The notes below the pieces were generated by a model that saw nothing but the letters and a program-made list of their open reading frames with translations, had not been told where the DNA came from and made no database searches. DNA of 64,000 nt from Plantactinospora mayteni. GTDB taxonomy: Bacteria; Actinomycetota; Actinomycetes; Mycobacteriales; Micromonosporaceae. The DNA lies in assembly GCF_016862935.1 (NCBI RefSeq), contig NZ_BONX01000004.1, forward strand, positions 310,001-374,000, read 5' to 3'. This document shows, in pieces, positions 10,501-18,468 of the stretch (positions are counted from its first letter, which is position 1; each line of letters starts with the position of its first letter). The position numbers and the translations under genes were made by a program.

Positions 10501-10943
10501 AGCTGGCACGTGGCGGATCCGCCGAACACCAGGAATATCTCGCGTTCGCGCTGCAATACCACGCCCGGAAGGCAGGGCGCCTCGGAGAGCGTCAAGAGGC
10601 GGCAGTCGCGGCGAAGGAGGCGGCGCACCTCTACGACCGACTCGCACGCGAGGACTTCGCCACGCATGCGCCGACCCTCGCCGCGACGCTGCACATCCTG
10701 GCAGTCAACCTGTCGTGGTTGCACCCGGCGGAGGCACTGGAACCGGAACGACGGGCGGTCGAGATCCTGGACCGGCTGGCCAGCAGCGAACCGGCCACGC
10801 ACCAAGCCAATTTCGCCAACGCACTGGACGCGCTCGCCAGCCTCCTCCACCAGTTGGGGCGGGAGCAGGAAGCGCGCGCTGCGGAGAGCCGGGCAGCCGA
10901 GCTACATGGGCGCCTTGCCGCCGGTGGCAAGCCGCCCACCTGA
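7551..10943 (+). CDS. STAND-type P-loop NTPase with C-terminal TPR-like repeats
   Basis: About 1130 residues. A Walker A motif, APGGQGKTRL, lies near residues 104-113, and a Walker B-like LLMLVDYAD near residues 158-166, followed by RILLLARNE as in a sensor strand. This is the layout of STAND ATPases, which couple ligand sensing to oligomerisation. From about residue 515 the protein is helical and repetitive with TPR-like units (LDRADRDEEAATALGEATRL, RPDEALGALRESVEIFRRLA, SLAYARECVDLARRLARNYP), probably the sensor or protein-binding region. No toxin, nuclease or TIR domain is recognisable. GTG 7551 follows the stop of the small partner gene by 5 nt; the longer upstream frame overlaps that gene and is not credible as a start. 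Confidence 0.75.
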   Translation: MDGVFGQLGRVQSAHQQVWVENGFGYGVIGADLHVFGDGRPVYLLTEAGGRADLRLAVDEHGLPAQPSHLLNARHAVVDFTGRSREVDDLTAWRDGGGDHAVRWLHAPGGQGKTRLANHIAGLAAREGWKVIAAEHTPARVVDAEDQTSHDLRVGPARGLLMLVDYADRWPLTHLTWLFSNKVLNQDVPVRILLLARNEHVWPALRHALAQAGWPPDSCTSQALGALPRVRDARRSMFVAARDCFARHYGTANTTAISVPDWLERDEFGLTLAVHMAALVAVDRHARRAPEPQAPPEGMTALTAYLLERESLHWYALHDTVDTVAGGRTAFRTDPRQMRRAVFIAALTGPLGYRDARAALDRVGVGGDADQVLTDHTFCYPPTDPRTVLEPLYPDRLAEDFLALCLPGHGTPGHESDAWTHGTPEVLLTPATGDKPLPPYAARAITFLTAASERWPHLIATLEGLERLLPQDPNDAAGDLTVAGADLTDRLARHRLPTLTDPAVRAELHDLLGRWLDRADRDEEAATALGEATRLYRPLAAVEPQVFGPKLGWSALNLAQVLVGLGIVPSPDDVWQLSTGGNAIRPRSARPDEALGALRESVEIFRRLARDYPAEHEENLGAVLSAASVYVPHLGTAEESLAYARECVDLARRLARNYPEKYADAVPLTLANLASNLVSSEPEQAVVLAREAVDGARRVARDAPAEPEPEDDPYFPLYFTLAVQAGVLLRLGRAEPAVAVLDEAVRTCLLTRRQDDPDGFDAWTETVFLTVALMWVQGPVHDDAEVGLEAARQVIRREAQVNPTAHGEGLYRAFLMLDYRSRWLERWELFLAVQRDMIDLLRSSDHALRCDALTGVLATHGSVLLMLGRWDEALDVIGEMAEELVWQGVGGLEYCLAGALTAVAADGSDHWRDNPGYEGVAQDEAVVRMSQIAAAYRQSHRGERHERDHGLAVTLKLLAEALWIMDRPWESLTASGEAVEARRQLARGGSAEHQEYLAFALQYHARKAGRLGERQEAAVAAKEAAHLYDRLAREDFATHAPTLAATLHILAVNLSWLHPAEALEPERRAVEILDRLASSEPATHQANFANALDALASLLHQLGREQEARAAESRAAELHGRLAAGGKPPT

Positions 10944-11192
10944 GCCGCGAGAACCCAGAACCGGACGGCAGGAATCCGCCCCCACCGTGCAGCGGACGCG
11001 CCATGCTCCGATACATGGTCCGATCGGAGGCGGCTTCATCGGCCCCGCCACTTCGTTGTGCAGACCGTCAAGCGACAACGGTGCTCCCGGCAACCCGCTG
11101 GGGCAGCCGGCCCACGGCTGCGACGCTCCCGGTCACACAGCCGAGATTCCGTGTCAGGTTGGCCTGGCTGGTGGGCGGGTATGCCGCCCGAC

Positions 11193-11220
11193 TTGACGCA
11201 TGCCGTTATGGGTATACGAT
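11193..11220 (+). promoter_or_regulatory. Predicted promoter of the arsR-like operon, leaderless
   Basis: TTGACG (11193-11198) and TACGAT (11215-11220, matching TANNNT) are separated by 16 nt. The expected start site, 7-8 nt after the -10 box, coincides with the ATG at 11228. This supports that ATG over the in-frame ATG at 11219, which lies inside the promoter. Seen in sequence; the start site is inferred. Confidence 0.55.
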
Positions 11221-11227
11221 GGCCGCC

Positions 11228-11569
11228 ATGGCACGAGCAGCGACGACGTCGGACGTCTTCAACGCGATCGCCGAGCCGCAGCGCCGGGAGATCCTGGTGC
11301 TGTTGCGGGCGGGTGAGCGGCCGGTGACCGAGTTGGCCCAGGAACTGGGGATGACCCAGCCGGGGGCGTCCAAACACCTGCGGGTGCTCCGGGAGGTCGG
11401 GCTGGTACGGGACCGCAAGGCAGGCAAGCAGCGCCTGTACGGGCTTGACGCCCGCGGGCTGCGACCGGTTCACGAGTGGACCGGCGGGTTCGAGCGGTTC
11501 TGGAACGAGAGCTTCGACCGGCTGGACGCGTACGTGCAGGACCTGAAGCAGGCAAGGCAGGAGGAGTAG
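11228..11569 (+). CDS. ArsR-family winged-helix repressor
   Basis: 113 residues, the usual length for ArsR/SmtB regulators. The winged helix is complete: DVFNAIAEPQRREILVLLRA, then VTELAQELGMTQPGASKHLR as the recognition helix-turn-helix, and LVRDRKAGKQRLYGLD as the wing. There is no cysteine pair for metal sensing, so it belongs to the non-metal subgroup commonly found beside SRPBCC (AHSA1) genes. The SRPBCC gene starts 3 nt after its stop. Probably a repressor of this three-gene operon. Confidence 0.85.
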   Translation: MARAATTSDVFNAIAEPQRREILVLLRAGERPVTELAQELGMTQPGASKHLRVLREVGLVRDRKAGKQRLYGLDARGLRPVHEWTGGFERFWNESFDRLDAYVQDLKQARQEE

Positions 11570-11572
11570 CTG

Positions 11573-12079
11573 ATGAGCGAGATGGGACGAGGAGCGCCGG
11601 CGCAGTCCGCGACGGCTGACCGCGAGATCGTGATCTCCCGGGTCATCGATGCCCCACGGGAGCTGGTGTTCGAGGCGTTCACCGAGGTGCGGCACCTGTC
11701 GCGGTGGTGGGGGCCGGAGGGGTTCACCACCACCACGCGGTCCTTCGAGTTCCGCGTCGGCGGTGAGTGGGACTTCGTGATGCACGGACCGGACGGGACG
11801 GACTACCAGGAATGGATCACCTGGACCAAGATCGTCCCGCCGGAGGGGATCGCGCTGCTCCATGGTGAGTCCCGCGACGACCCGAACGCCTTCGAGTCGG
11901 TCCTGACGTTCGCGCCCGACGGGGCGGCGACCCGGATCGAGATGCACACGGTGTTCCCCACCAGGGAGTTGCGCGACGAAGCGGTCGAGAAGTACCACGC
12001 GATCGAGGGCGGCCAGCAGACGCTGAGCAACCTGGCGGCCTACATCGCCGAGATCACCCAGAAGAAGGATGGCCGCTGA
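11573..12079 (+). CDS. SRPBCC (AHSA1-like) domain protein
   Basis: 168 residues forming one START/Bet v1-like fold: it begins with EIVISRVIDAPRELVFEAFT, contains HLSRWWGPEGFTTTT and FRVGGEWDFVMHGPDG, and ends in a long C-terminal helix. Members of this Aha1-like group bind hydrophobic ligands; most have no known reaction. ArsR plus AHSA1 pairs are common in actinomycetes. The start codon is 3 nt after the ArsR stop, with GGAGG in the end of the ArsR coding region as ribosome site. The stop overlaps the next start by 1 nt (TGATG). Confidence 0.8.
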   Translation: MSEMGRGAPAQSATADREIVISRVIDAPRELVFEAFTEVRHLSRWWGPEGFTTTTRSFEFRVGGEWDFVMHGPDGTDYQEWITWTKIVPPEGIALLHGESRDDPNAFESVLTFAPDGAATRIEMHTVFPTRELRDEAVEKYHAIEGGQQTLSNLAAYIAEITQKKDGR

Positions 12080-12699
12080 TGGCCGGGAAAGTGTTCTTCA
12101 GTGTGTCGATGTCGCTGGACGGGTTCATCGCGCCCGAGTCGCTCGGGGAGTTGATGGGGCGGCAGTGGGTGGAACTCCAGGCGTGGGTCTTCCCGCAGCG
12201 GTTCTTCCGGGAGAACCTGAAGCTCGGCGGGGGCGGCGAGGAAGGGCGCGACAACGACATCGTGCGGGAGACGTTCGAGCGTACCGGCGCGAGCGTCATG
12301 GGCAAGCGCATGTTCGATGCCGGCGAGCAGATGTGGCCGGAGGAGGCACCGTTCCACACGCCGGTCTTCGTCGTGACGCACGAGAAGCGTGACCCCTGGG
12401 AGCGGCCGGGCGGGACCACCTTCCACTTCGTCAACGACGGCATCGAGACCGCGCTCGACCAGGCCCGCGAGGCCGCCGGTGATCGCGACGTCCGCATCGC
12501 GGGCGGCGGCGCGACGATCCTGGAGTACGTGAACGCCGGCCTGATCGACGAGTTCTCGATCGCGCTCTCGCCCGTGCTGTTCGGCGCCGGAATCCGCCTG
12601 TTCGAGGGCGTGGACGCCGGCCGCGTGGCCCTGGAGCCGGTCCGCACGGAATCCTCCCCGAGGGTGACGCACCTGACCTACGCAGTCCGGGAGCGGTAA
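12079..12699 (+). CDS. RibD C-terminal/dihydrofolate reductase-like protein
   Basis: 206 residues of the RibD-C/DHFR-like family: it begins VFFSVSMSLDGFIAP, has ASVMGKRMFDAGEQMW and IAGGGATILEYVNAGLIDEF, and ends in the usual LTYAVRER strand. The family binds NADPH and reduces pterin- or pyrimidine-type substrates; isolated copies are mostly uncharacterised. It is the third gene of the ArsR operon, with its ATG overlapping the SRPBCC stop by 1 nt. Confidence 0.8.
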   Translation: MAGKVFFSVSMSLDGFIAPESLGELMGRQWVELQAWVFPQRFFRENLKLGGGGEEGRDNDIVRETFERTGASVMGKRMFDAGEQMWPEEAPFHTPVFVVTHEKRDPWERPGGTTFHFVNDGIETALDQAREAAGDRDVRIAGGGATILEYVNAGLIDEFSIALSPVLFGAGIRLFEGVDAGRVALEPVRTESSPRVTHLTYAVRER

Positions 12700-12721
12700 C
12701 TGTCTCGACCTCAGCGCTCCC
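12689..12721. terminator. Possible bidirectional terminator between convergent genes
   Basis: GGGAGCG (12689-12695) and CGCTCCC (12715-12721) could pair across a 19-nt loop. It sits between the convergent reductase and SGNH hydrolase genes. There is no clear T tract, so it is only a candidate. Confidence 0.3.
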
Positions 12722-12730
12722 CCGCCGAGG

Positions 12731-13921
12731 TCAGCAACGCCGTGAGATCCTCGACGCGCTGATCGGGCCGTCGAGAGCGAACGCCCGCTTGGCGAAGCGT
12801 TCCGCGATGCGGCGGTGGGTGCGGGCGTCGGGGTGGAGCTGGTCGGGCAGCGGCAGCTCGGCGAAGTCGACCTTGCCGTAGAGGTCGAGGCCGTCGAGGT
12901 GGTACAGGTGCGGATCGTCGGCCGCTCGCTGCGCGGTGATCCGGGCCAGCTCGTCCCGGATGACGACGAGGGTCAGCTTTCCGCTCGCCCGCTCCGCCGG
13001 ATCGCCGGTAGCCCGGAACCGCAACTGTCCGGCGTCGAGGGCGGCGAGGTCGAACGTGCCGGGGCCGGGTGTGTCCTCGTGGATGGGGCAGTAGATGGGT
13101 GAGACGACCAGCAGTGGTGTGCTGGGGTGGCCGTCCCGGATGGTGTCGAGGAAGCCGTGCACGGCCGGGGTGAAGGCGCGGAGCCGCATCAGGTCGGTGT
13201 TGACCAGGTTGATGCCGATCTTCACGCTGATGATGTCGGCGGGGGTGTCCCGCAGGGTGCGGGCGGTGAACGGGTCGAGCAGGGCGCTGCCGCCGAGGCC
13301 GAGGTTGACCAGGTCGACGCCGCCGAGGGCGGCGGCGAGGGCCGGCCAGGTGGTGGCGGGGCTGGCGGCGTTGGAGCCCTGACTGATCGAGCTGCCGTGG
13401 TGCAGCCACACCCTTCGGCCCGGGTTGGTTGCGGGCGCGACGGGGGCGTCGGTGCGCAGGGCGACGAGTTCGGTGGCCTCGTTGTACGGCAGCCAGATCT
13501 CGAGGTCCTTCATCCGGTCGGGTAGGTCGGTGAAGCGGATGGTGCCGGGCGGACCAGTCCGATGCTCGGTGGTGCCGGTGGTCATGTCGATGGTCAGCGT
13601 GTCACCGCCGGTCACGCTGGCCTGGCCGGTCAGGTGACCGTCGACGAGCAGGTCGTACACGCCGACCGGGCGGGGCGGGAGGCCCTGGTAGATCCGCCTG
13701 GTGGGCAGCGCGTCCAGTTCGACCGCGGTGGCGCGGGTGCGGATGGCCAGCCGTACGCCGGCGGGTTGGGTCTCCACCATGGCGAGCTGTCCGTCGGTGT
13801 TCTGGGCGCGGGCCCAGGCGGGCAGCCGGTGCGGTAGCACTCCTCTGGTGGTGTGTTGCAGGTCGAGGGCGCCGTGCAGAAGGTCCGTGGTGATGGGGGT
13901 GGTGATCCAGGCGGGAGGCAT
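12731..13921 (-). CDS. SGNH/GDSL-type hydrolase
   Basis: 396 residues. The N-terminal 170 residues look like a beta-sandwich (VGVYDLLVDGHLTGQAS). The SGNH catalytic domain follows: block I HHGSSISQGSN near residue 178 with the nucleophilic Ser, block II NLGLGGSALLDP, block III KIGINLVN, and block V LPDQLHPDARTH with Asp and His. It is probably an ester hydrolase; the substrate is unknown. There is no signal peptide from ATG 13921. An alternative GTG at 13987 overlaps the stop of the response regulator by 4 nt (GTGA) and would add 22 residues, making translational coupling to the two-component genes possible. Confidence 0.8.
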   Translation of the reverse strand: MPPAWITTPITTDLLHGALDLQHTTRGVLPHRLPAWARAQNTDGQLAMVETQPAGVRLAIRTRATAVELDALPTRRIYQGLPPRPVGVYDLLVDGHLTGQASVTGGDTLTIDMTTGTTEHRTGPPGTIRFTDLPDRMKDLEIWLPYNEATELVALRTDAPVAPATNPGRRVWLHHGSSISQGSNAASPATTWPALAAALGGVDLVNLGLGGSALLDPFTARTLRDTPADIISVKIGINLVNTDLMRLRAFTPAVHGFLDTIRDGHPSTPLLVVSPIYCPIHEDTPGPGTFDLAALDAGQLRFRATGDPAERASGKLTLVVIRDELARITAQRAADDPHLYHLDGLDLYGKVDFAELPLPDQLHPDARTHRRIAERFAKRAFALDGPISASRISRRC

Positions 13922-13983
13922 GTTCTCGTTCCGTCGGTCGATGTCGGACAGTGCTGGAGGGCGGGAACCGTCCAAGCCACCGT

Positions 13984-14586
13984 TCACAGCCAGTCGTGTT
14001 CGCGGGCGTAGCGCGCCGCTTCGTGGCGGGTCCGCGTCTGGGTCTTGCGCATGGCGTTGGAGAGGTAGTTGCGTACGGTGCCCGGCGCGAGGTGGAGTCG
14101 GGCGGCGATGTCGGCGACCGAGTAGCCCTCGCCGGTGACCCGCAGCACGTCGGCTTCGCGGTCGGTGAGGGGGCAGTCCTCGGTGACGGCGAGCGCGGAC
14201 ACGTCCGGGTCGATCCAGCGTTTGCCGGTGTGCAGGGTGGCGATGACGGAGGTGATGTGGGCCGGTTCGGCGGATTTGCTGACGAAGCCCTGGACGCCGA
14301 GCTTCAGGGCCTTGCGGAGAACGCCGGGGCGGGCGTGCCGGGTCAGCATGAGGACCACCTGCTCCGGCAGCGTTCGGCGGATCTCCGCGACGGCGCCGAG
14401 TCCGTCCACGCCCGGCATCTCCAGGTCGATGACCAGTACGTCAGGGCGGTGCCGCAGGGTGGCTGCGATGGCCGTCTGGCCGTCCTGCGCCTCGGCCAGG
14501 ACGGTGATGTCGCCCTCCAACGGCAACAGCGCGGCCAGGGCCGTGCGGAGCAGCACCTCGTCGTCGGCGAGCACGATGGTAGTCAT
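13984..14586 (-). CDS. NarL/DesR-like response regulator
   Basis: 200 residues: a receiver domain followed by a LuxR-type helix-turn-helix. The receiver is canonical, with the acidic pair in IVLADDE, phospho-acceptor Asp54 in LVIDLEMPG, and Lys near 104 in GFVSKSAE. The output domain at about 135-200 has LTDREADVLRVTGEGYSVAD and IAARLHLAPGTVRNYLSNAM. It overlaps the kinase gene by 4 nt, so the two are translated as a pair. Likely targets are its own promoter region and the divergent ABC exporter. Confidence 0.88.
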   Translation of the reverse strand: MTTIVLADDEVLLRTALAALLPLEGDITVLAEAQDGQTAIAATLRHRPDVLVIDLEMPGVDGLGAVAEIRRTLPEQVVLMLTRHARPGVLRKALKLGVQGFVSKSAEPAHITSVIATLHTGKRWIDPDVSALAVTEDCPLTDREADVLRVTGEGYSVADIAARLHLAPGTVRNYLSNAMRKTQTRTRHEAARYAREHDWL

Positions 14587-15740
14587 CGGCCATGCTCCCC
14601 CGGGGTCGTCGGGGCCGCGTCGACACGAGCGGGTGGGAAGACCGCGGCCGTCAGGAACCGCTCGTCCTGCTGTTCCACGGTCAGCTCTCCTCCGTCGCCT
14701 GCCACCCGTTGCCTCAGCGCCGACAGCCCCCTGAGCTCGGGGAGCCTGTCGGCCGCCACTCCGTCGTTGACGATGGTGATGCCCGACCCGGACAGCGTGA
14801 TCTGCACCTGGGTGGCTTGCGCGTGGCGGAGGATGTTGGTGGTCGTCTCGCGCAGTACCTGGCCGAGGAGTTCGCTGGTGCGGGCGTCGACCTCGGCCTC
14901 CCGGGTCACCCGAACCCGGATGCCGGCGGCCTCGAACAGGTTCTTCGCGTTCTCGATCTCCGCGGTCAGGTTGAGTCGCCGTTGGGCGTACGCGAGTTCC
15001 TTGGTCTGGGCGATGGTGTCGCTGACCAGGGCGTACGTCTCACGCAGCTCCTTCTCCGCCCGTCCGGTGTCGCGGAGCAGCAGTCTCTGCGCCAGCGCGA
15101 TCTTCAGCTTCACCACGTGCAGGGTGTGGCCCTGGATGTCGTGCAGGTCGCTGGCGAACCGGACCCGTTCCCGGACGACGGCCAGCTCGGCTTCGCGCTC
15201 CCGGGTCTGTTCGAGCTCCCGGATGAGGTCGTAGAACCGCTCGCCCACCATCGTCATGACCGCCACCAGCACGGTAAGCCCCGTCGGGATGAGGACGTAG
15301 GCAACCAGGACGTCGCGGACGTCGTCCCGCTGCACCAGCAGCCGCACCGCGCCGACGACGGCGACGTAGGAGAACAGCCCGGCCACCACCAGAGCCCGAC
15401 GCCGCCGTACCTGGCGCAGGGCGAGGGAACCCACGGCGCAGACACCCCAGTACGCGTTCGGGCTGCCCGTCAGCAGCACCCCCAGCGGCCACACCGCTCC
15501 CGCCACGATCACGCAGGGCAGCACGACCCGGGCCAGGTCGTTGGCCGTCCACCGCTCGAAGGCCACCAACGCCGCACCGACACCCGGCGCCAGGACGACG
15601 ACGTGCCACCAGGTGTGCGTGTCGATGTACAGCAGAACCACCGCGGCGATCACGATCGGCGGCAGTGACGTCGCCAGATTGAGCCGGCGCAGCCGTCCCT
15701 GCGTCGTCTGAGTGAAGCGCGGCGATCTTGCGGTCACCAT
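14583..15740 (-). CDS. DesK-like sensor histidine kinase
   Basis: About 385 residues with 5-6 transmembrane segments in the first 165 residues (LPPIVIAAVVLLYI, HVVVLAPGVGAALVAF, LVAYVLIPTGLTVLVAVM). A coiled linker leads to a HisKA_3 dimerisation domain, FASDLHDIQGHTLHVVKLKI, with the phospho-accepting His at about 196. The ATPase domain is compact (LRETTTNILRHAQATQVQ as N box, ITIVNDGVAADR as G1). This architecture senses membrane state or cell-envelope stress in DesK-like kinases. ATG 15740 is preferred over an upstream TTG at 15758. Confidence 0.85.
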   Translation of the reverse strand: MVTARSPRFTQTTQGRLRRLNLATSLPPIVIAAVVLLYIDTHTWWHVVVLAPGVGAALVAFERWTANDLARVVLPCVIVAGAVWPLGVLLTGSPNAYWGVCAVGSLALRQVRRRRALVVAGLFSYVAVVGAVRLLVQRDDVRDVLVAYVLIPTGLTVLVAVMTMVGERFYDLIRELEQTREREAELAVVRERVRFASDLHDIQGHTLHVVKLKIALAQRLLLRDTGRAEKELRETYALVSDTIAQTKELAYAQRRLNLTAEIENAKNLFEAAGIRVRVTREAEVDARTSELLGQVLRETTTNILRHAQATQVQITLSGSGITIVNDGVAADRLPELRGLSALRQRVAGDGGELTVEQQDERFLTAAVFPPARVDAAPTTPGEHGR

Positions 15741-15771
15741 CCCAGTATCCGGCGGCAACCGGCCACGACCA

Positions 15772-15800
15772 GTGACACCACGTCACATGCGCTCGTGACA
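15772..15800. promoter_or_regulatory. Candidate operator between kinase and ABC exporter operons
   Basis: In the 104-bp divergent intergenic region, GTGAC (15772-15776) and GTCAC (15782-15786) form an inverted repeat with a 5-nt spacer, and a third half-site GTGACA lies at 15795-15800. This geometry suits a dimeric NarL-family regulator such as the adjacent one. Binding is inferred. Confidence 0.45.
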
Positions 15801-15844
15801 CGGCGCCACTGACGGGTCGGCTGCGCCCGCGCTGTCATGGTGGC

Positions 15845-16744
15845 ATGTCCACCACACCAGTCATCGAAGTCGAACGCCTGAACCTCAGCTACGGCGACTT
15901 CCACGCCGTGCAGAACCTCTCCTTCCAGGTACGGCCAGGCGAGCTCTACGCGCTGCTCGGCACCAACGGAGCCGGGAAGACCTCGACCCTGGAGACCATC
16001 GAGGGACACCGGACGCCGACCTCCGGCACCGTACGCGTCTTCGGGCACGGCCCGGACGACCGGCGCACAGTACGTCCCCGGATGGGCGTCATGCTCCAGG
16101 AGAGCGGATTCTCCCCGGACCTCACCGTCCGCGAGTCCGTCGACCTGATCGGCCGGCTCACCCGGCGGACCGACGACGTCGACCGCGTGCTCGACCTCGT
16201 CGGCCTCAGCGACCGGGCCGGCAGGAAGGTCGCCCAGCTCTCCGGCGGCGAGAAGCGTCGACTGGACTTCGCGACCGCCGCCTACGGAACGCCGGAGCTG
16301 CTCTTCCTGGACGAGCCGACCACCGGCCTGGACATCCAGTCCCGGGATGCACTCTGGGCCACAGTGGACCGGCTCCGCGAGGACGGCGCCACCATCGTGC
16401 TCACCACGCACTACCTGGAGGAGGCACAGCAGCGCGCCGACCGGATCGGGCTCATGCACCAGGGGACCCTCCACCGCGAGGGCACCGTCTCCGAACTGAC
16501 CCGCACCCTGCCGGCGGTCATCCGCTTCTCCCTCCCCGCATCAGTGCCGGCGCTGCCGCTACAAGCCGTCGTCGACCGCGACGGCAAGGCCCTGGTCGAG
16601 ACGTTCACCATGCAGAAGGATCTGCACCTCCTGCTCGGCTGGGCGCAGGACCACGCGGTGGAGCTGCGGGACCTGGAGGCCGGGCCGACCCGGCTCGACG
16701 ACGTCTTCCGCGCCATCGGCAGTGCACCCAGCCACGCCAACTGA
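15845..16744 (+). CDS. ABC transporter ATP-binding protein (ABC-2 type)
   Basis: 299 residues. The ATPase domain has Walker A LGTNGAGKTSTLE (about 38-50), Q-loop MLQESGFSPDL, signature LSGGEKRRL (about 134), Walker B LLFLDEPTTGLD and switch His in VLTTHYLEE. The C-terminal tail of about 70 residues is the usual accessory domain of drug/antibiotic-type exporters. The permease gene follows 18 nt later. The divergent two-component system probably controls it. Confidence 0.92.
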   Translation: MSTTPVIEVERLNLSYGDFHAVQNLSFQVRPGELYALLGTNGAGKTSTLETIEGHRTPTSGTVRVFGHGPDDRRTVRPRMGVMLQESGFSPDLTVRESVDLIGRLTRRTDDVDRVLDLVGLSDRAGRKVAQLSGGEKRRLDFATAAYGTPELLFLDEPTTGLDIQSRDALWATVDRLREDGATIVLTTHYLEEAQQRADRIGLMHQGTLHREGTVSELTRTLPAVIRFSLPASVPALPLQAVVDRDGKALVETFTMQKDLHLLLGWAQDHAVELRDLEAGPTRLDDVFRAIGSAPSHAN

Positions 16745-16762
16745 CCCGTCCGTGAGAGGAAC

Positions 16763-17488
16763 GTGACCGTGCTTTCCATCGCTTCCAGCGAACTGATCCA
16801 GATCTTCCGGAACCGGCTGGTGCTGATCACCAGCTTCATCATCCCGGTGGCCGTCTCTGCCCTCTTCGTCCGCCAACACGAGACCTTCGCGGCCATCGGC
16901 AGCCTCGGCTACATCGCGGCGATCGTGATGTTCACCGTTGCCGCGTTCGGGCTCTACGCCACCGCCGTCACCACCCTGGCATCGCGGCGGCAGAACCTCT
17001 TCCTGAAACGACTGCGGTCCACCGCCGCCGCCGACTCCACCATCCTCGCCGGCCTGCTGCTGCCCCCCACCGCGATCGCCGTGGTGCAGGTGGCCGCGAT
17101 CCTGACCGCGCTGGCCATGGTCGCCGGTGAGCCGGACAACGTACCCCTGCTGGTGGTGGCGGTCCTCGCGACCCTGGCCATGATGATCGGCCTGGGCCTG
17201 GCCACCGCGGGACTGACCAACTCCCCCGAGCACGCCCAGGTCACCACCCTGCCCGTCACCCTCGGCGTGATCGCCGTGGCCAGCTGGGTGGGCATCAGCG
17301 GCACCGAGGACCTCACCCTGCTCAAGCGGCTGCTCCCCGGCGGCTCCGCCACCGAGCTGACCGTGAACGCCTGGAACGGCGGCATCGCCGTGACCGACTC
17401 CCTCCTGCTGCTGGCGCCGACGCTGGGCTGGGTCGTCGTCGCCGTCGTGCTCGCCACCCGACTCTTCCGCTGGGAGCCCCGCCGGTGA
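16763..17488 (+). CDS. ABC-2 type transporter permease
   Basis: 241 residues with about six membrane segments (LVLITSFIIPVAVSALFV, YIAAIVMFTVAAFGLYATAV, LLLPPTAIAVVQVAAIL, VTLGVIAVASWVGI, LGWVVVAVVLATRLF). It forms the membrane half of the exporter with the preceding ATPase; the substrate is unknown. The start is GTG 16763 with GAGAGG upstream. Its stop is near the GPP34-family gene, which may belong to the same transcript. Confidence 0.85.
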   Translation: MTVLSIASSELIQIFRNRLVLITSFIIPVAVSALFVRQHETFAAIGSLGYIAAIVMFTVAAFGLYATAVTTLASRRQNLFLKRLRSTAAADSTILAGLLLPPTAIAVVQVAAILTALAMVAGEPDNVPLLVVAVLATLAMMIGLGLATAGLTNSPEHAQVTTLPVTLGVIAVASWVGISGTEDLTLLKRLLPGGSATELTVNAWNGGIAVTDSLLLLAPTLGWVVVAVVLATRLFRWEPRR

Positions 17489-17526
17489 CCGGTCCGACAG
17501 GTTCCACTCGACGAAAGGCACGACCG

Positions 17527-18249
17527 ATGCCCGAACGACCCGCTGATTCCTTCGACCGCCGGGCCGAAACGTCCGGCGCGGCGGGCTGGTCGGACCCCCC
17601 GACCCTGGCGGAGGATCTCCTGCTCCTCCTGTTCCAGCCCCGTTCCGGCTCCATCGCGGGAGAGAACACCCTCTTCTACGTCCTCGGCGGTTCCGTGCTC
17701 GCGGACCTGGCCCTCGGCGGTCACCTGACCACGGCGACCCGGGGGCGGATCAGGAGCGTGGAGGGTCAGGCACCGTCGGATGACCTCCTCCGCTCGGCGT
17801 GGGGCTACCTCTCCATGAAGCCCCGGGGTGTGCAGACGGCCCTCGCGGCGATCGGCCCCCAACTGCGCGAGCCCGTGTTGGAGCGCCTCGTCGGACGGGG
17901 CGACATCGACCGAGAGAACCGCAAGGTGCTCGGCCTGTTCCGTACGACCGCCCTCCATGAGGGTGGAAGCGGACGCCGAGCCGGCCTCCTGGCGGAGGTC
18001 CGGCGGGTCCTCGTCGACGGCGCTGAACCCCTGGCCCGGATTGCCGCACTCGCGGCACTGCTCTCGGCGAGTGGGACCCTCCCACAGTTCCACCACGAGA
18101 TCCCCTGGAAATCGTCCGTGATCACGCGGGCCAAGGAACTCGAGCGAGGCAACTGGGGCGCCGCAGCCGCAGCGGAAGCCGTGACCCGAACCGTGACCGC
18201 AACCGTCATCAACAACGTCGTCGCCGTCACCGTCCTTCCCCGAAGCTAG
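17527..18249 (+). CDS. GPP34 (GOLPH3-like) family protein
   Basis: 240 residues matching the GOLPH3/GPP34 fold: TLAEDLLLLLFQ at the start, VLGGSVLADLALGGHLTT, KVLGLFRTTALHE, then a hydrophobic C-terminal helix (ATVINNVVAVTVLP). Eukaryotic members bind phosphatidylinositol-4-phosphate at the Golgi; the actinobacterial proteins have no established function. ATG 17527 has GAAAGG 8-9 nt upstream. GTG 17485, overlapping the permease stop by 4 nt, is an alternative that adds 14 residues. Confidence 0.75.
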   Translation: MPERPADSFDRRAETSGAAGWSDPPTLAEDLLLLLFQPRSGSIAGENTLFYVLGGSVLADLALGGHLTTATRGRIRSVEGQAPSDDLLRSAWGYLSMKPRGVQTALAAIGPQLREPVLERLVGRGDIDRENRKVLGLFRTTALHEGGSGRRAGLLAEVRRVLVDGAEPLARIAALAALLSASGTLPQFHHEIPWKSSVITRAKELERGNWGAAAAAEAVTRTVTATVINNVVAVTVLPRS

Positions 18250-18468
18250 ACCACCCCGCCCCCCGCGCTCAATGCCGAACTCGAACCGCCCGGACCCACA
18301 CGTAGGCGACGGCGGTAGGCCCTGGGTCGTCGCCGGTGTCCTCGTCACCATCGTCACGGCACCTGCGCCGCCGCCGTCGGAATCCTGGACAAGGCCACGA
18401 GCGCCTTCCCGCTCACCGACGGTTGAGAAACCGTCGGCCCCGCGTGGCTCACTTCCCGTACGGCCACC

